A program made the position numbers and the translations under genes. The notes below the pieces were generated by a model, which saw only the letters and a list, made by a program, of their open reading frames with translations, had not been told where the DNA came from and made no database searches. Shown piece after piece: positions 26,299-33,529 of a DNA stretch of 39,800 bases. Position 1 is the first letter of the stretch. The number at the start of each line of letters is the position of its first letter. The DNA is from Bacillota bacterium (lineage in GTDB: Bacteria > Bacillota > Ch66): the NCBI GenBank assembly GCA_013178045.1, contig JABLXP010000016.1, positions 1 to 39,800 of the forward strand. Reading direction: 5' to 3'.

Positions 26299-26604
26299 AT
26301 GTTTCAGGACAAATATTTAACCTGCAAAGATTGCGGAAACGAGTTCCTTTTCTCTGCAGCAGAACAAGAATTCTACGCAGAAAAAGGGTTTACAAACGAA
26401 CCAGGTCGCTGCCCAGCGTGCCGACAAGCTCGTAAACAACGCAGTGCTGGCAGTACCCGTTCCCGCAATGAACGCCCAAGGTACAGAGCGATCTGTGCAT
26501 CTTGCGGTCAGGAAACAACTGTCCCGTTTGAGCCCACCGCCGGCCGACCGATCTACTGCCGGGATTGCTTCCAGCAACAACCGCGGCGAAGATACGCCTA
26601 CTAA
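26299..26604 (+). CDS. Zinc-ribbon protein (PF13451-like)
   Basis: The 101-aa protein starts M-F-Q-D-K-Y-L-T-C-K-D-C-G-N-E-F and has the pairs C9/C12 and C38/C41, the layout of the probable zinc-ribbon family PF13451. A second module has C66/C69 and C87/C90 with G-R-P-I-Y-C-R-D-C. The linker is basic and rich in Arg and Ser, so nucleic-acid binding is conceivable. AAGGAGG precedes the ATG; an in-frame upstream start at 26221 would fall right on the promoter. It is the last intact chromosomal gene before the mobile-element scrap yard. Confidence 0.88.
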   Translation: MFQDKYLTCKDCGNEFLFSAAEQEFYAEKGFTNEPGRCPACRQARKQRSAGSTRSRNERPRYRAICASCGQETTVPFEPTAGRPIYCRDCFQQQPRRRYAY

Positions 26605-26633
26605 TTACTAAATCAATACTGGAGATTACTTTG

Positions 26634-26661
26634 AAGGCCGAAGGATTAAACCTTCGGCCTT
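26634..26661 (+). terminator. Intrinsic terminator after the zinc-ribbon gene
   Basis: AAGGCCGAAGG, loop ATTAAA, CCTTCGGCCTT: an 11-bp perfect stem followed by TGATTTG, 30 bases after the stop codon. Confidence 0.85.
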
Positions 26662-26752
26662 TGATTTGCCAAAAAAGTTTCTTTACTTAACCAAATGAGC
26701 AAATGTGGTGTGTTCATTCTGTGATAATGTCACCTGAAATATTCTCTAGAAA

Positions 26753-27277
26753 ATGTCACTTCGGTTAAAATGAAAGGAAGCAGCAGAGATTTTAAGCCTA
26801 AGCGAACGCCAGGTAAAACGCATTAAAAATGGGGTCAAGGAATATGGCGAGGCGTTCGTAATCCACAAAAATAGAGGCCGGAAACCTCCGCATGCTTTAA
26901 CTGATGGGGTTAAAAACTTAGTTGTCAATCTTAAAAAATCGGAGAAATACTCCAAAGCCAATTTTTCGCATTTTCAGGAACTGCTTGAGGAATATGAATC
27001 TATTAGCCTTAGCAAGCCTTCGGTCTACAGAAATAGTTGTGTCAAATGGGTTTTCCCGTTATGTAAAGCTTTACATAATGGCAAAACGCACCTAGCTATT
27101 GCCATTGCCTTTTCCGTGTGCCGCAAAGGTAAACGGGTTCGCTTTACCACCGCAGCCAACCTGGTAAACGAGCTGTTGGCTGCCGAAGAACACCATGAAT
27201 TATTGCGCTTGCAAAGAGTCTGGAAAAAATACGATTTAGTTGTAATCGACGAACTCGGCTACGTTCCCTTTATGTGA
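26753..27277 (+). pseudogene. In-frame chimera of an ISNCY-type transposase N-terminus and an IS21 IstB fragment
   Basis: One continuous frame runs from 26774 to a TGA at 27275-27277. Its first half reads K-E-A-A-E-I-L-S-L-S-E-R-Q-V-K-R-I-K, then N-R-G-R-K-P-P-H-A-L, the helix-turn-helix start of ISNCY/IS481-like transposases. From about 27070 it becomes N-G-K-T-H-L-A-I-A-I-A, then K-Y-D-L-V-V-I-D-E-L-G-Y-V-P-F, i.e. Walker A (without its first glycines) to Walker B of the IstB helper ATPase. A candidate ATG at 26753 is cut off by an in-frame TGA at 26771. The IstB part stops 11 bases before the ISL3-type inverted repeat. Both genes are dead remnants. Confidence 0.75.
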
Positions 27278-27288
27278 TCGCTAAAATA

Positions 27289-27779
27289 AAAGTGGCTCTT
27301 CCGCACTTTTGATGCCAATTAGACAAGTTTATTATGAGGCTACCCTCAACAACTTGTTGATTCCTTCTACGGGACCCTGGCTCCATGATTCGGTTAAACC
27401 AGCATAAACAGCAGCAAAATCTTTGTTCAGGGAGACAGCAAAACGCTTGAGCTCCGGAATCCCGCTGTTATGCACGGCATTTAGCCACGCTGGGAGAACA
27501 TGTCCAGCTCGATGCCGTACCATGGTATGAAATAAGTGCACCAGCGTATACCCCCGTTGCAGTTCAGCGTTAGTCCTAAGAAGTTGAGTCAATAGCTCAC
27601 TTACGTTCCGGGGCAGGTCTGGTATTAGCAAATGCCAGCGATCCGCTACTTGACGCGCCCAGGGCGCACCATGTGGATGTTAAATGATAAAAGCCAAAAG
27701 TGGTGGCCACAAAAACAGGTTGCTAATAGTTGCCATAATCTACCATATTTCTGTATCAAAAGTGCGGAAGAGCCACTTT
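27289..27779 (-). mobile_element. Internally deleted ISL3-family element with 25-bp inverted repeats
   Basis: Perfect 25-bp inverted repeats lie at 27289-27313 and 27755-27779; each contains GGCTCTTCCGCACTTTT, the shape of ISL3-family ends. Between them is only a C-terminal piece of transposase (27332-27679). At ~490 bp the element is about a third of a full copy, so it can move only if a transposase is supplied in trans. TGATCGC occurs a few bases outside both ends (27275-27281 and 27788-27794), but not flush with the repeats, so a target duplication is not proven. Confidence 0.75.
27332..27679 (-). pseudogene. ISL3-family transposase, C-terminal fragment
   Basis: The frame reads W-A-R-Q-V-A-D-R-W-H-L-L near its start, then the C-terminal DDE region L-P-A-W-L-N-A-V-H-N-S-G-I-P-E-L-K-R-F-A and W-S-Q-G-P-V-E-G-I-N, where ISL3 proteins have W-S-N-G-Q-V-E-G-Q-I-N. 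A stop codon at 27680-27682 lies upstream and the N-terminus with its zinc finger is missing. The E of V-E-G, the last catalytic acid, is still present. It ends A-S just inside the left inverted repeat. Confidence 0.75.
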
Positions 27780-27828
27780 CGTATTGATGATCGCACGCGC
27801 CACCCTGGTTGGTGCCGTCTTTGGCCAT
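27780..27828 (-). pseudogene. First codons of a gene cut by the ISL3-type element, perhaps a phage terminase small subunit
   Basis: An ATG at 27828, preceded by GTGAGGTGATGCGT, opens a frame M-A-K-D-G-T-N-Q-G-G-A that ends where the right inverted repeat begins. Many phage terminase small subunits begin M-A-K-D-G-T-N-R-G-G. Only ~16 codons remain, so the identity is a guess, but a good ribosome site and start adjacent to an element end do suggest an interrupted gene. Confidence 0.3.
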
Positions 27829-27967
27829 ACGCATCACCTCACTTTTCTGCAAACTCTGCCGGGGAATATGCCCTATTTGAAACCGCGATTTTTTCACGCG
27901 TGACCGCACGCCCGCTCTGCGGCGCACAATATTTTTAGAATTTACCGCCCCTACTAGATATTTTATA

Positions 27968-28024
27968 TCGCACTATATCAATAGCACATTTTTTATTGAC
28001 ATATTCGCACTATTTTAATATACT
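27968..28024 (+). promoter_or_regulatory. Promoter and probable operator of the toxin-antitoxin pair
   Basis: TTGACA (27996-28001) and TATACT (28019-28024) are 17 bases apart. The 9-mer TCGCACTAT occurs at 27968-27976 and again at 28005-28013 between -35 and -10, and its inverse core AGTGC lies at 28028-28032. Repeats around the core promoter are usual for autorepression by Phd-type antitoxins. Confidence 0.65.
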
Positions 28025-28067
28025 ATAAGTGCAAAACTATACCCAAACCGGAAAGGAGGGTCTTACT

Positions 28068-28286
28068 TTGATTATTACTGCTACGGAGTTGAAAACAAAT
28101 ATCGGTAAATACCTTCAACTTGCCGAAACACAAGATATCATCATCACAAAAAACAACAAGCCGATTGTTAAGCTAACCAGCTTGCGCGAAAACAAACTCA
28201 ATATTCTTAATGACCTCGTCGGCATCGTTAAAGACGACGGCTACACGCTGGATGATGCCAGAAAGGATAGGTTATCCAGGCAATGA
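28068..28286 (+). CDS. Phd/YefM-family antitoxin
   Basis: The 72-aa protein reads I-I-T-A-T-E-L-K-T-N-I-G-K-Y-L-Q-L and I-I-I-T-K-N-N-K-P-I-V-K-L-T-S-L, the DNA-binding N-terminal fold of Phd/YefM antitoxins, then a flexible C-terminal segment that would mask the toxin. TTG at 28068 is chosen for the GGAGGG site upstream and the natural start of the family; an ATG does not occur in a suitable place. Its stop overlaps the PIN gene (ATGA). Repeats around its promoter suggest autoregulation. Confidence 0.88.
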   Translation: MIITATELKTNIGKYLQLAETQDIIITKNNKPIVKLTSLRENKLNILNDLVGIVKDDGYTLDDARKDRLSRQ

Positions 28287-28705
28287 GGATACTGATTGAC
28301 ACCAATATCGTTCTTGATGTCTTATTGCGCCGCACTGATTTTTTTGATGCGTCTTATAATGTGTTAAAACTGTCCGCTCTCGACAAAGCTGAAGCCTTAG
28401 TTACCGCCAACACTATTACCGATATCTATTACATCTTGCAGCGTGCAAACAAAGATCATGCAAAATCTAAGGAAGCCATCGTTAAGTTGCTGAATCTAGT
28501 CAGCATCGCCGATGTCCTTGCATCGGATGTTATGAATACATTATCAAGCAAAATAACGGATTTTGAAGACGCTCTCGTCGGAACCATTGCTAAAAGAGTA
28601 AAAGCTGATTACATCGTCACCCGCAATGTAAAAGATTTTCATAATTCTCCGGTACCTGCTATCGACCCAAAAGACTTTCTTGCGCAATTTGGCAACAGAG
28701 AATAA
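28283..28705 (+). CDS. PIN-domain toxin (VapC-like ribonuclease)
   Basis: This 140-aa protein starts M-R-I-L-I-D-T-N-I-V-L-D-V-L, giving the first catalytic acid D6. Others are probably D47 (N-T-I-T-D-I), D93/D96 (I-T-D-F-E-D-A-L) and D118 (N-V-K-D-F). PIN toxins cut tRNA or rRNA with bound magnesium. The start codon overlaps the antitoxin stop (ATGA), so the two are translationally coupled. The pairing of a Phd-type antitoxin with a PIN toxin is common on islands and helps hold them in the genome. No truncation is seen. Confidence 0.9.
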   Translation: MRILIDTNIVLDVLLRRTDFFDASYNVLKLSALDKAEALVTANTITDIYYILQRANKDHAKSKEAIVKLLNLVSIADVLASDVMNTLSSKITDFEDALVGTIAKRVKADYIVTRNVKDFHNSPVPAIDPKDFLAQFGNRE

Positions 28706-28797
28706 CTCTTTGATTTCCTTCGGAACAGGTGGTCGGAATGGGTTGGAATATGCATTTCCTCCCCCGCCCACGGAAACATATCCAATTCCTCCCAAAA
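28706..28797. other. Spacer after the toxin gene; no gene supported
   Basis: The 343-bp interval 28706-29048 contains no supported gene. A plus-strand frame from ~28705 ends P-P-P-P-T-E-T-Y-P-I-P-P-K-S-P and could be the tail of a lost gene, but it has no start. The rest holds the two hairpins listed separately and ~150 bp in which I see nothing. Confidence 0.4.
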
Positions 28798-28832
28798 GCC
28801 CATAAAGCCTTGCACTGCAAGGCTTTATGGGC
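28798..28832 (+). terminator. Long hairpin terminator after the toxin-antitoxin genes
   Basis: A 17-bp perfect inverted repeat (GCCCATAAAGCCTTGCA and its complement, one base between) followed by TGTGTTTTCTTTT. It lies ~90 bases after the toxin stop. Confidence 0.8.
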
Positions 28833-28983
28833 TGTGTTTTCTTTTGAGCGATACTACAACCTCGATGTGCCCTGATGGTATGAAAAAGATACCGTTTGAA
28901 GCTGGTGTCCTTTTTACGTCAGGGTATATCTAAGAAAAAGTCGCCCAAGAATGTGATTTTTTGCTACCTGATTTACTTACAAT

Positions 28984-29046
28984 AATTGTATTGAATAAAA
29001 CCTTCAAAAGCGTATTCATCTCTTGAAGGCTTTATTCAATACAATT
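28984..29046. terminator. Bidirectional terminator between toxin-antitoxin genes and the accessory operon
   Basis: Arms at 28984-29007 and 29023-29046 pair over 24 bp with one mismatch. The stem is flanked by A-rich sequence on the left and T-rich on the right, so it can work in both directions; it ends two bases before the stop of the minus-strand zinc-ribbon gene. Confidence 0.85.
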
Positions 29047-29048
29047 TT

Positions 29049-29621
29049 TCATCTCAGGGATACTCCAAGTGTTTTTATAGCTTTGAGCAATTTACTCCAG
29101 TGAATTGGGTACCTATTGCTTCCGTGTATTTTCAATGATTTCCCATTAAGAAAAGAAACAATCAATTCCCATTGCGTTCCGTCCAAAACATGTGGATCAA
29201 TGTAGCGTTTCTTCCAGTCGGCAATATAACAGCGGTAAAGTCTATGTATGAACGATAACCATTCATCTGCGCTAAGTTGTTTTTCTATTGTTTCCGATTC
29301 AAGAAGGTTACTGGGCAAGCATACCATTACGGCACCGCTTTCGGTCTTTGTAACTGTTAATGACTGATAGCCATCAAAGCAACCTCCAATGCAGAAATGG
29401 AAAGAAGTCGTTTCGACTTCCAGAGCAGCTGTTGGTGCTCCAAAGTCCTTTTTACACTTATTGCAGTGATACGCAGGGTCGCACTCGGTGATGCAGCACC
29501 CGCCAAGTACGATCTCCCCCTTGCTTAGCTGTTCTTCTAGTTTGGGACCCATCGCAGGCATACCATATAGAATTTTTGCTACTTTCTTCGATCCACATCG
29601 CGGACAAATCCTACTTACCAT
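29049..29621 (-). CDS. Zinc-ribbon protein of unknown function (190 aa), last gene of the accessory operon
   Basis: An N-terminal zinc ribbon is formed by C6-P-R-C9 and C53-N-K-C56, with G-G-C-C-I-T-E-C-D-P between them. A second half (~70-190) has alternating strands, C-I-G-G-C near residue 78, and ends with G-S-N-R-Y-P and I-K-T-L-G-V-S. I recognise it as a recurrent uncharacterised clostridial type but can give no function. The start overlaps the end of the nuclease-like gene by 11 bp, so the two are translationally coupled, and the zinc ribbon may help it bind DNA or RNA. A terminator follows directly. Confidence 0.75.
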   Translation of the reverse strand: MVSRICPRCGSKKVAKILYGMPAMGPKLEEQLSKGEIVLGGCCITECDPAYHCNKCKKDFGAPTAALEVETTSFHFCIGGCFDGYQSLTVTKTESGAVMVCLPSNLLESETIEKQLSADEWLSFIHRLYRCYIADWKKRYIDPHVLDGTQWELIVSFLNGKSLKIHGSNRYPIHWSKLLKAIKTLGVSLR

Positions 29622-30240
29622 AATCTTTTAACCCCGCATAGTGTTGACGTATTGCTTGGCCCAACCCACTGAAATCACTTTTGATTGCGCCCAGGCTAAT
29701 TAGACGATTTAAACTGATCGATTTCTGGTTACCTATCGCTTGATCCAGTGCCTTCGACGACAACGTGAAAAACTCCCATTGGCTCAGGTCGAGCGGATTA
29801 AGCGTATCCTGATTCTTATGTTTCAGCACACAAAACACATAAACATCGGCTTGCCGCAAGAGAGAATCATCGTATGTATTTTCTTTGCTGTCCCACGCAT
29901 GAGTAGGACGGATGCCAAAGCGAATCTGAGAAAGCTCTTTTTGTGCCCATGATTGCAAGTAAGCGGATGCTTTAACTTCGATACGGATACCGTCAGATGA
30001 AAGTAAATCATAGCTTTCCCATGAGCCGCTTATTCCGTCCGTAGCGCTAACGGCCATTGCCACAATAAATTCAGCCAGCTTACCTCTTTCTGTATTTCCT
30101 ACAAGGTCAGAAAACGCCCAAGCCCAAAAATCATATAAAGTTTTATGAAGACCATCTACACCGTTTAGAAATGTTTCTTTTCCGGTTTTCTTTTGAATGG
30201 AAATGGCAGGGTAGCGTTTATCAGACAACCGTATCACCAT
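29611..30240 (-). CDS. PD-(D/E)XK-type nuclease-like protein
   Basis: This 209-aa protein shows a restriction-endonuclease-like core: E57 in R-G-K-L-A-E-F-I-V-A, D78 in W-E-S-Y-D-L-L, and E88-V-K90 in G-I-R-I-E-V-K-A-S, followed by Q-S-W and a strand D-V-Y-V-F-C-V-L. These are the catalytic positions of the PD-(D/E)XK superfamily, so a metal-dependent DNase is likely. No methyltransferase is nearby, so it is not a classical restriction pair. It overlaps the helical protein upstream by 20 bp and the zinc-ribbon gene downstream by 11 bp. Function in the operon is unknown; a defence nuclease is the natural hypothesis. Confidence 0.7.
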   Translation of the reverse strand: MVIRLSDKRYPAISIQKKTGKETFLNGVDGLHKTLYDFWAWAFSDLVGNTERGKLAEFIVAMAVSATDGISGSWESYDLLSSDGIRIEVKASAYLQSWAQKELSQIRFGIRPTHAWDSKENTYDDSLLRQADVYVFCVLKHKNQDTLNPLDLSQWEFFTLSSKALDQAIGNQKSISLNRLISLGAIKSDFSGLGQAIRQHYAGLKDYGK

Positions 30241-30727
30241 CCAGCCTTTTCAGTGCTTTACAAATCCTCTTATATGTATTCTCAAACTGAGGTATTATGC
30301 TTTCACCTGCATACTCCATCCTCTGCTTTATTGCAGTTAATATCTCGTCAGTAGTTTCAAATTGCTTCCAGCCTGGTTGAGAATCTATCAGACTGCAACA
30401 ATCGATGAACGCCCGAAGGTTTTTCTGTACCACCGCCAGTTGCTCCAAGACACATTTTGTATCAGATGCATTAAGCGCATCAATAGCCTTCTGAATTATT
30501 GCGTTCATATCTGCACCCCATATTGCAAATCGGGAGTAAGTCGCCCTTGTTTCCGAATCGCAAACCTTGGAAAGAGCTCGTCCCAACCGTTGCATGGTCA
30601 TTGATTCATCATCAAACCCTTGAAAATATCGTGTATGGGCTTTTTCAAGGCCGGAGGGTACTTTTTGATAATATTCCATTACAGCACTCAGCGTACTATA
30701 TCGAATCATTCCTAATCGTTCATTCAT
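30221..30727 (-). CDS. Unknown helical protein (168 aa)
   Basis: The sequence is almost wholly helical, without signal peptide or membrane segment. The N-terminal third contains R-Y-F-Q-G-F-D-D-E-S-M-T-M-Q-R-L-G-R-A-L and the C-terminal third I-P-Q-F-E-N-T-Y-K-R-I. No family is recognised. It lies nine bases after the SAP-protein stop and overlaps the nuclease-like gene by 20 bp, so it is cotranscribed with both. A structural, sensor or immunity role within that group would fit, but nothing in the sequence proves it. Confidence 0.7.
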   Translation of the reverse strand: MNERLGMIRYSTLSAVMEYYQKVPSGLEKAHTRYFQGFDDESMTMQRLGRALSKVCDSETRATYSRFAIWGADMNAIIQKAIDALNASDTKCVLEQLAVVQKNLRAFIDCCSLIDSQPGWKQFETTDEILTAIKQRMEYAGESIIPQFENTYKRICKALKRLDGDTVV

Positions 30728-30736
30728 AGTAACACC

Positions 30737-31888
30737 TCAACATTTAATGCCTGGAAAACGCTGCTTGAACCGCCGCTTTGCCTTGGCATATATCTTTGTT
30801 AAAGCATCAATATCCTCCCGACTTTCCATTAATACAATATCTACACATTCTTCTGGAGTGAAAAGATGAAAAGGCGCGCTCAATCGATTAATTCGGTCAA
30901 GCATCACCGCTTTAAGTTCATCGTCCGATAAATTAAGTTCTTTCTGACAGTGTATAACAGCGCTTGTTATGCCAGGTGCCATTATCACTGTAGAATCTTT
31001 ATAAGGGAAAAAATGCTCAGCATAAATATCCAGATACTGTGGTTCATAGTTGTTGCCAAGACCGCTCAAATCATAAAATACCACTTCTGATAACATGCCC
31101 AACGCATCTTTTACCTTCTTTTCCTCCATCAGAAAATTATACATATGATATCGGCAGTTTCTGTATAAGCCAAAGTTACCGGCTGCGAAGTGTTCCATGC
31201 TGCGCTTATTAAGATAGCCCCATATTTTATCACGGTAGGGCATATAAGGTGGCTCATGGATTATTTTGTTAAGCGTCCATATATCCAGATCCTCAATTTG
31301 GTGCCGATGTATGTATGGTACATAGCCTTCTTCAGCAAGTGCTTGCTTCCCGAGTTCAGTTAACTGATATGTTCTTTTGGTAAAACGGGAGTTGAGTTCT
31401 TCATGAGGAATCTCTGTCATCAGACGTTGTACCAGCTCGTCTTTTTTACCGCTCACTTTAAGCCCGTATTTTTTCAATTCCTCCTTGAAGACTGTCGCGG
31501 TTTCTTTTTCAATGGCACTCTGTAAGTTTCCGATTTGCAGAAATCCTCGGTCGAGCAGGGAACGAAGACATTTATCAACATCCCTCACACCATACCTGTA
31601 CCACCAAAAGCCTTGGAAAGAATTACCTTCCGTATAGTACGAACCAGCATAATCAAGAACCAGCACCTCATGAGGATATAACCCGTGCTTGCTTACAATG
31701 GCGTCTTTGATTCTTTTCTCGGCCGGAATAACTTCATCCGTTACCGATGGTATTATTTCAGATGTTACCTTTACGAAAGACGATATATTCGATTTTGGCT
31801 GTTTTGCTGTTCCGGTCGCCATTTTATTTGATGCAACAGGCTTCACGCTTTGGGCTAGTTTCTTTCTGAAAAGGTCAAAGAATGACAT
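30737..31888 (-). CDS. SAP-domain protein (383 aa)
   Basis: A SAP motif lies at about residues 130-160 (K-E-E-L-K-K-Y-G-L-K-V-S-G-K-K-D-E-L-V-Q-R-L); it is a two-helix DNA-binding element. The N-terminus M-S-F-F-D-L-F-R-K-K is basic. The region 60-120 (W-W-Y-R-Y-G-V-R-D-V-D-K-C-L) and the C-terminal half are helical and rich in aromatic residues, with no enzymatic motif. Similar SAP proteins are scattered in Firmicute genomes and phages. The start has AGGAGGGGG upstream. It begins 59 bp after the abiEii stop and is the first of four tightly packed genes. It may bring the nuclease-like protein to DNA. Confidence 0.8.
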   Translation of the reverse strand: MSFFDLFRKKLAQSVKPVASNKMATGTAKQPKSNISSFVKVTSEIIPSVTDEVIPAEKRIKDAIVSKHGLYPHEVLVLDYAGSYYTEGNSFQGFWWYRYGVRDVDKCLRSLLDRGFLQIGNLQSAIEKETATVFKEELKKYGLKVSGKKDELVQRLMTEIPHEELNSRFTKRTYQLTELGKQALAEEGYVPYIHRHQIEDLDIWTLNKIIHEPPYMPYRDKIWGYLNKRSMEHFAAGNFGLYRNCRYHMYNFLMEEKKVKDALGMLSEVVFYDLSGLGNNYEPQYLDIYAEHFFPYKDSTVIMAPGITSAVIHCQKELNLSDDELKAVMLDRINRLSAPFHLFTPEECVDIVLMESREDIDALTKIYAKAKRRFKQRFPGIKC

Positions 31889-31947
31889 GATTGCCCCCTC
31901 CTATGTAATTTATATCGTTATTTTCTGAAGGCTCGATATGCAACATT

Positions 31948-32805
31948 TTACTTATCCGCATCCCTGCCAAAGGCTTTGCGGTATATCATCCTTACGCTTG
32001 CTATCGCCTGTATCCAAGTTAAATCAGCCGCATAACTGTTTTTTTGCTGATACCGGCTCCATAATTCTGCGAGCACCTGTGACTGTTCTATCTCGCCCAT
32101 GTTATCATGTCCGGTTTCCAGGAGGCGGTTATAGCTGCCTCTTTTTTCTGCTGTATTTTTGAAGGCCTCGGAAAACAAATCCCAATTGATATCCTGAGTC
32201 CTTAGTGTTGTCAGTATGTAGACGTCATAATAATCACGCATTCTTGTGCTGGTGGTGCTTCTTGATAAAATAGTTTCGAGCTTTTCAGCCAGAACCGTTT
32301 CAAGATTATAAGCCAGGATACTGATGCTTCTGTTTTCAAATAACAGCTTAAAGGAATATTCCTCTGCTCGTGGAGTAATTTTATCGCCGGCCGTAATATC
32401 CACCTTCATGACCTGCCTTGTTTTATCAAGCACAGCCTCTATGGATACACGGATTCCAGGATAATCGGATTCATCCCGAATATTCTCAAACCCCTTCAGT
32501 GTCATTGTTACGCCGTCATCCACAGGGCAGGCCAATATTGCCTTCATTGCTTCCTCCAATGCTTCCTCGGAAAGCGCAATCCCTCTGATGGTTGCATCCA
32601 TATCCATTGTGGAGCGGGTATCAATACCGACCATTGCCGCTACCAGCATGCCGCCCTTTAATATAAATTTATCGCGAAAGGGGGACAGGGATATCCTCTC
32701 CAATAGCCGCTCAAGCATGAAGTTTCTTAAAATTATTTCGGCCTGCACGCTTTTTTCCTTTGATAGATTTCGTATCAGCGCCTTCAGTTGAGCCGATGTG
32801 TTCAT
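31948..32805 (-). CDS. abiEii: AbiEii-type nucleotidyltransferase toxin
   Basis: This 285-aa protein belongs to the AbiEii/DUF1814 nucleotidyltransferases. The core motif is F-I-L-K-G-G-M-L-V-A near residue 50 followed by R-S-T-M-D-M-D (D68 and D70, metal-binding). K-L-E-T-I-L-S-R near residue 180 and the R-D-Y-Y-D-V-Y pattern are further hallmarks. In known type IV systems AbiEii transfers nucleotides to its target and is countered by AbiEi without direct contact. It overlaps abiEi by ATGA and is preceded by GGAGG. All key residues look intact. Confidence 0.9.
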   Translation of the reverse strand: MNTSAQLKALIRNLSKEKSVQAEIILRNFMLERLLERISLSPFRDKFILKGGMLVAAMVGIDTRSTMDMDATIRGIALSEEALEEAMKAILACPVDDGVTMTLKGFENIRDESDYPGIRVSIEAVLDKTRQVMKVDITAGDKITPRAEEYSFKLLFENRSISILAYNLETVLAEKLETILSRSTTSTRMRDYYDVYILTTLRTQDINWDLFSEAFKNTAEKRGSYNRLLETGHDNMGEIEQSQVLAELWSRYQQKNSYAADLTWIQAIASVRMIYRKAFGRDADK

Positions 32806-33398
32806 AGCAGAACCTCCAGATAATTTCTTAAAACCTTCTCAATTCTCAAAATACCTGCATATTTCATTAGCTGGTTTAAATCCTTGTCTGATCTGCGGAC
32901 ATATCTTTTGAGCGCATCCGATACCACTGAAGCGTCTTGGTTATTTCTGTCCCGAAGAATATCACAAATGGTGCGCTCCATATTGTATGTCCTGATGTCA
33001 TTTCCGAAAGCGGTCTGCTTAATACAGATCCCAAGGTCAAGCAATTCTTTTTTGATGGTATGCACAATCAGTCCATCTTGATTTAATTTGCTGGTGTTGT
33101 ATCCTGTTGGAACTGTCACGCTATACGCCACCGGATCACGATCCGTTAAATCATGTAAAAATAAGGCTGTTTCATGGGAGTATACCATCTTGCTTTTCCG
33201 CAGCTGGTGGATCAGCATCTTATCCTCCCATACTTCCGGCGTGATATAGATGCCATGAGCAATCCGATCAAGCTTACCCTGCCTGACAAACTCACTCAAA
33301 TACTCCCTGTGAATGTCATGAGCATCTGCAAGCTTGGCAGTGATTACACCTTTGCTGCTTTTCATCAAAGCTTCCAGTTTTTCTAATCCGGTCATCAT
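32802..33398 (-). CDS. abiEi: AbiEi-type antitoxin and transcriptional repressor
   Basis: The 198-aa protein has an N-terminal winged helix (L-M-K-S-S-K-G-V-I-T-A-K-L-A-D-A-H-D-I) with the G-I-Y-I-T-P turn, and a C-terminal antitoxin domain with N-M-E-R-T-I-C-D-I-L-R-D, typical of AbiEi. AbiEi proteins repress their own promoter by binding a pair of inverted repeats and block the toxin otherwise. The first ATG at 33398 is followed by another at 33395, the better-placed start relative to AAGGTGAT. It lies immediately behind a promoter with matching inverted repeats (33408-33453). Confidence 0.9.
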   Translation of the reverse strand: MMTGLEKLEALMKSSKGVITAKLADAHDIHREYLSEFVRQGKLDRIAHGIYITPEVWEDKMLIHQLRKSKMVYSHETALFLHDLTDRDPVAYSVTVPTGYNTSKLNQDGLIVHTIKKELLDLGICIKQTAFGNDIRTYNMERTICDILRDRNNQDASVVSDALKRYVRRSDKDLNQLMKYAGILRIEKVLRNYLEVLL

Positions 33399-33407
33399 AT
33401 CACCTTC

Positions 33408-33453
33408 TTGACAATTTTGCTTTTATTATATTTTAGAAAAGCATAATTGTCAA
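33408..33453 (-). promoter_or_regulatory. Consensus promoter of abiE inside a 17-bp inverted repeat
   Basis: On the minus strand TTGACA (33448-33453), 17 bases, TATAAT (33425-33430): a perfect sigma-A promoter. Arms at 33408-33424 and 33437-33453 (TTGACAATTTTGCTTTT on the left) pair with a single mismatch and a 12-base spacer. The outer part overlaps the -35, the inner part brackets the -10. This matches the published layout in which AbiEi dimers bind two inverted repeats to repress their own genes. Confidence 0.85.
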
Positions 33454-33529
33454 CACGACTGCAACCTAATGGAATCAAACAGATAATATCCAGTTGACTT
33501 ACAAAAAAACTCCAATCTATAACCTAACA

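Noticed and set aside
27275-27794. TGATCGC as target-site duplication of the ISL3-type element
   Set aside because: The copies lie 7-8 bases away from the inverted repeats rather than flush with them, and their flanks differ; coincidence cannot be excluded.
27684-27938. Plus-strand frame across the ISL3 end
   Set aside because: It crosses the inverted repeat and has no ribosome site or recognisable protein pattern.
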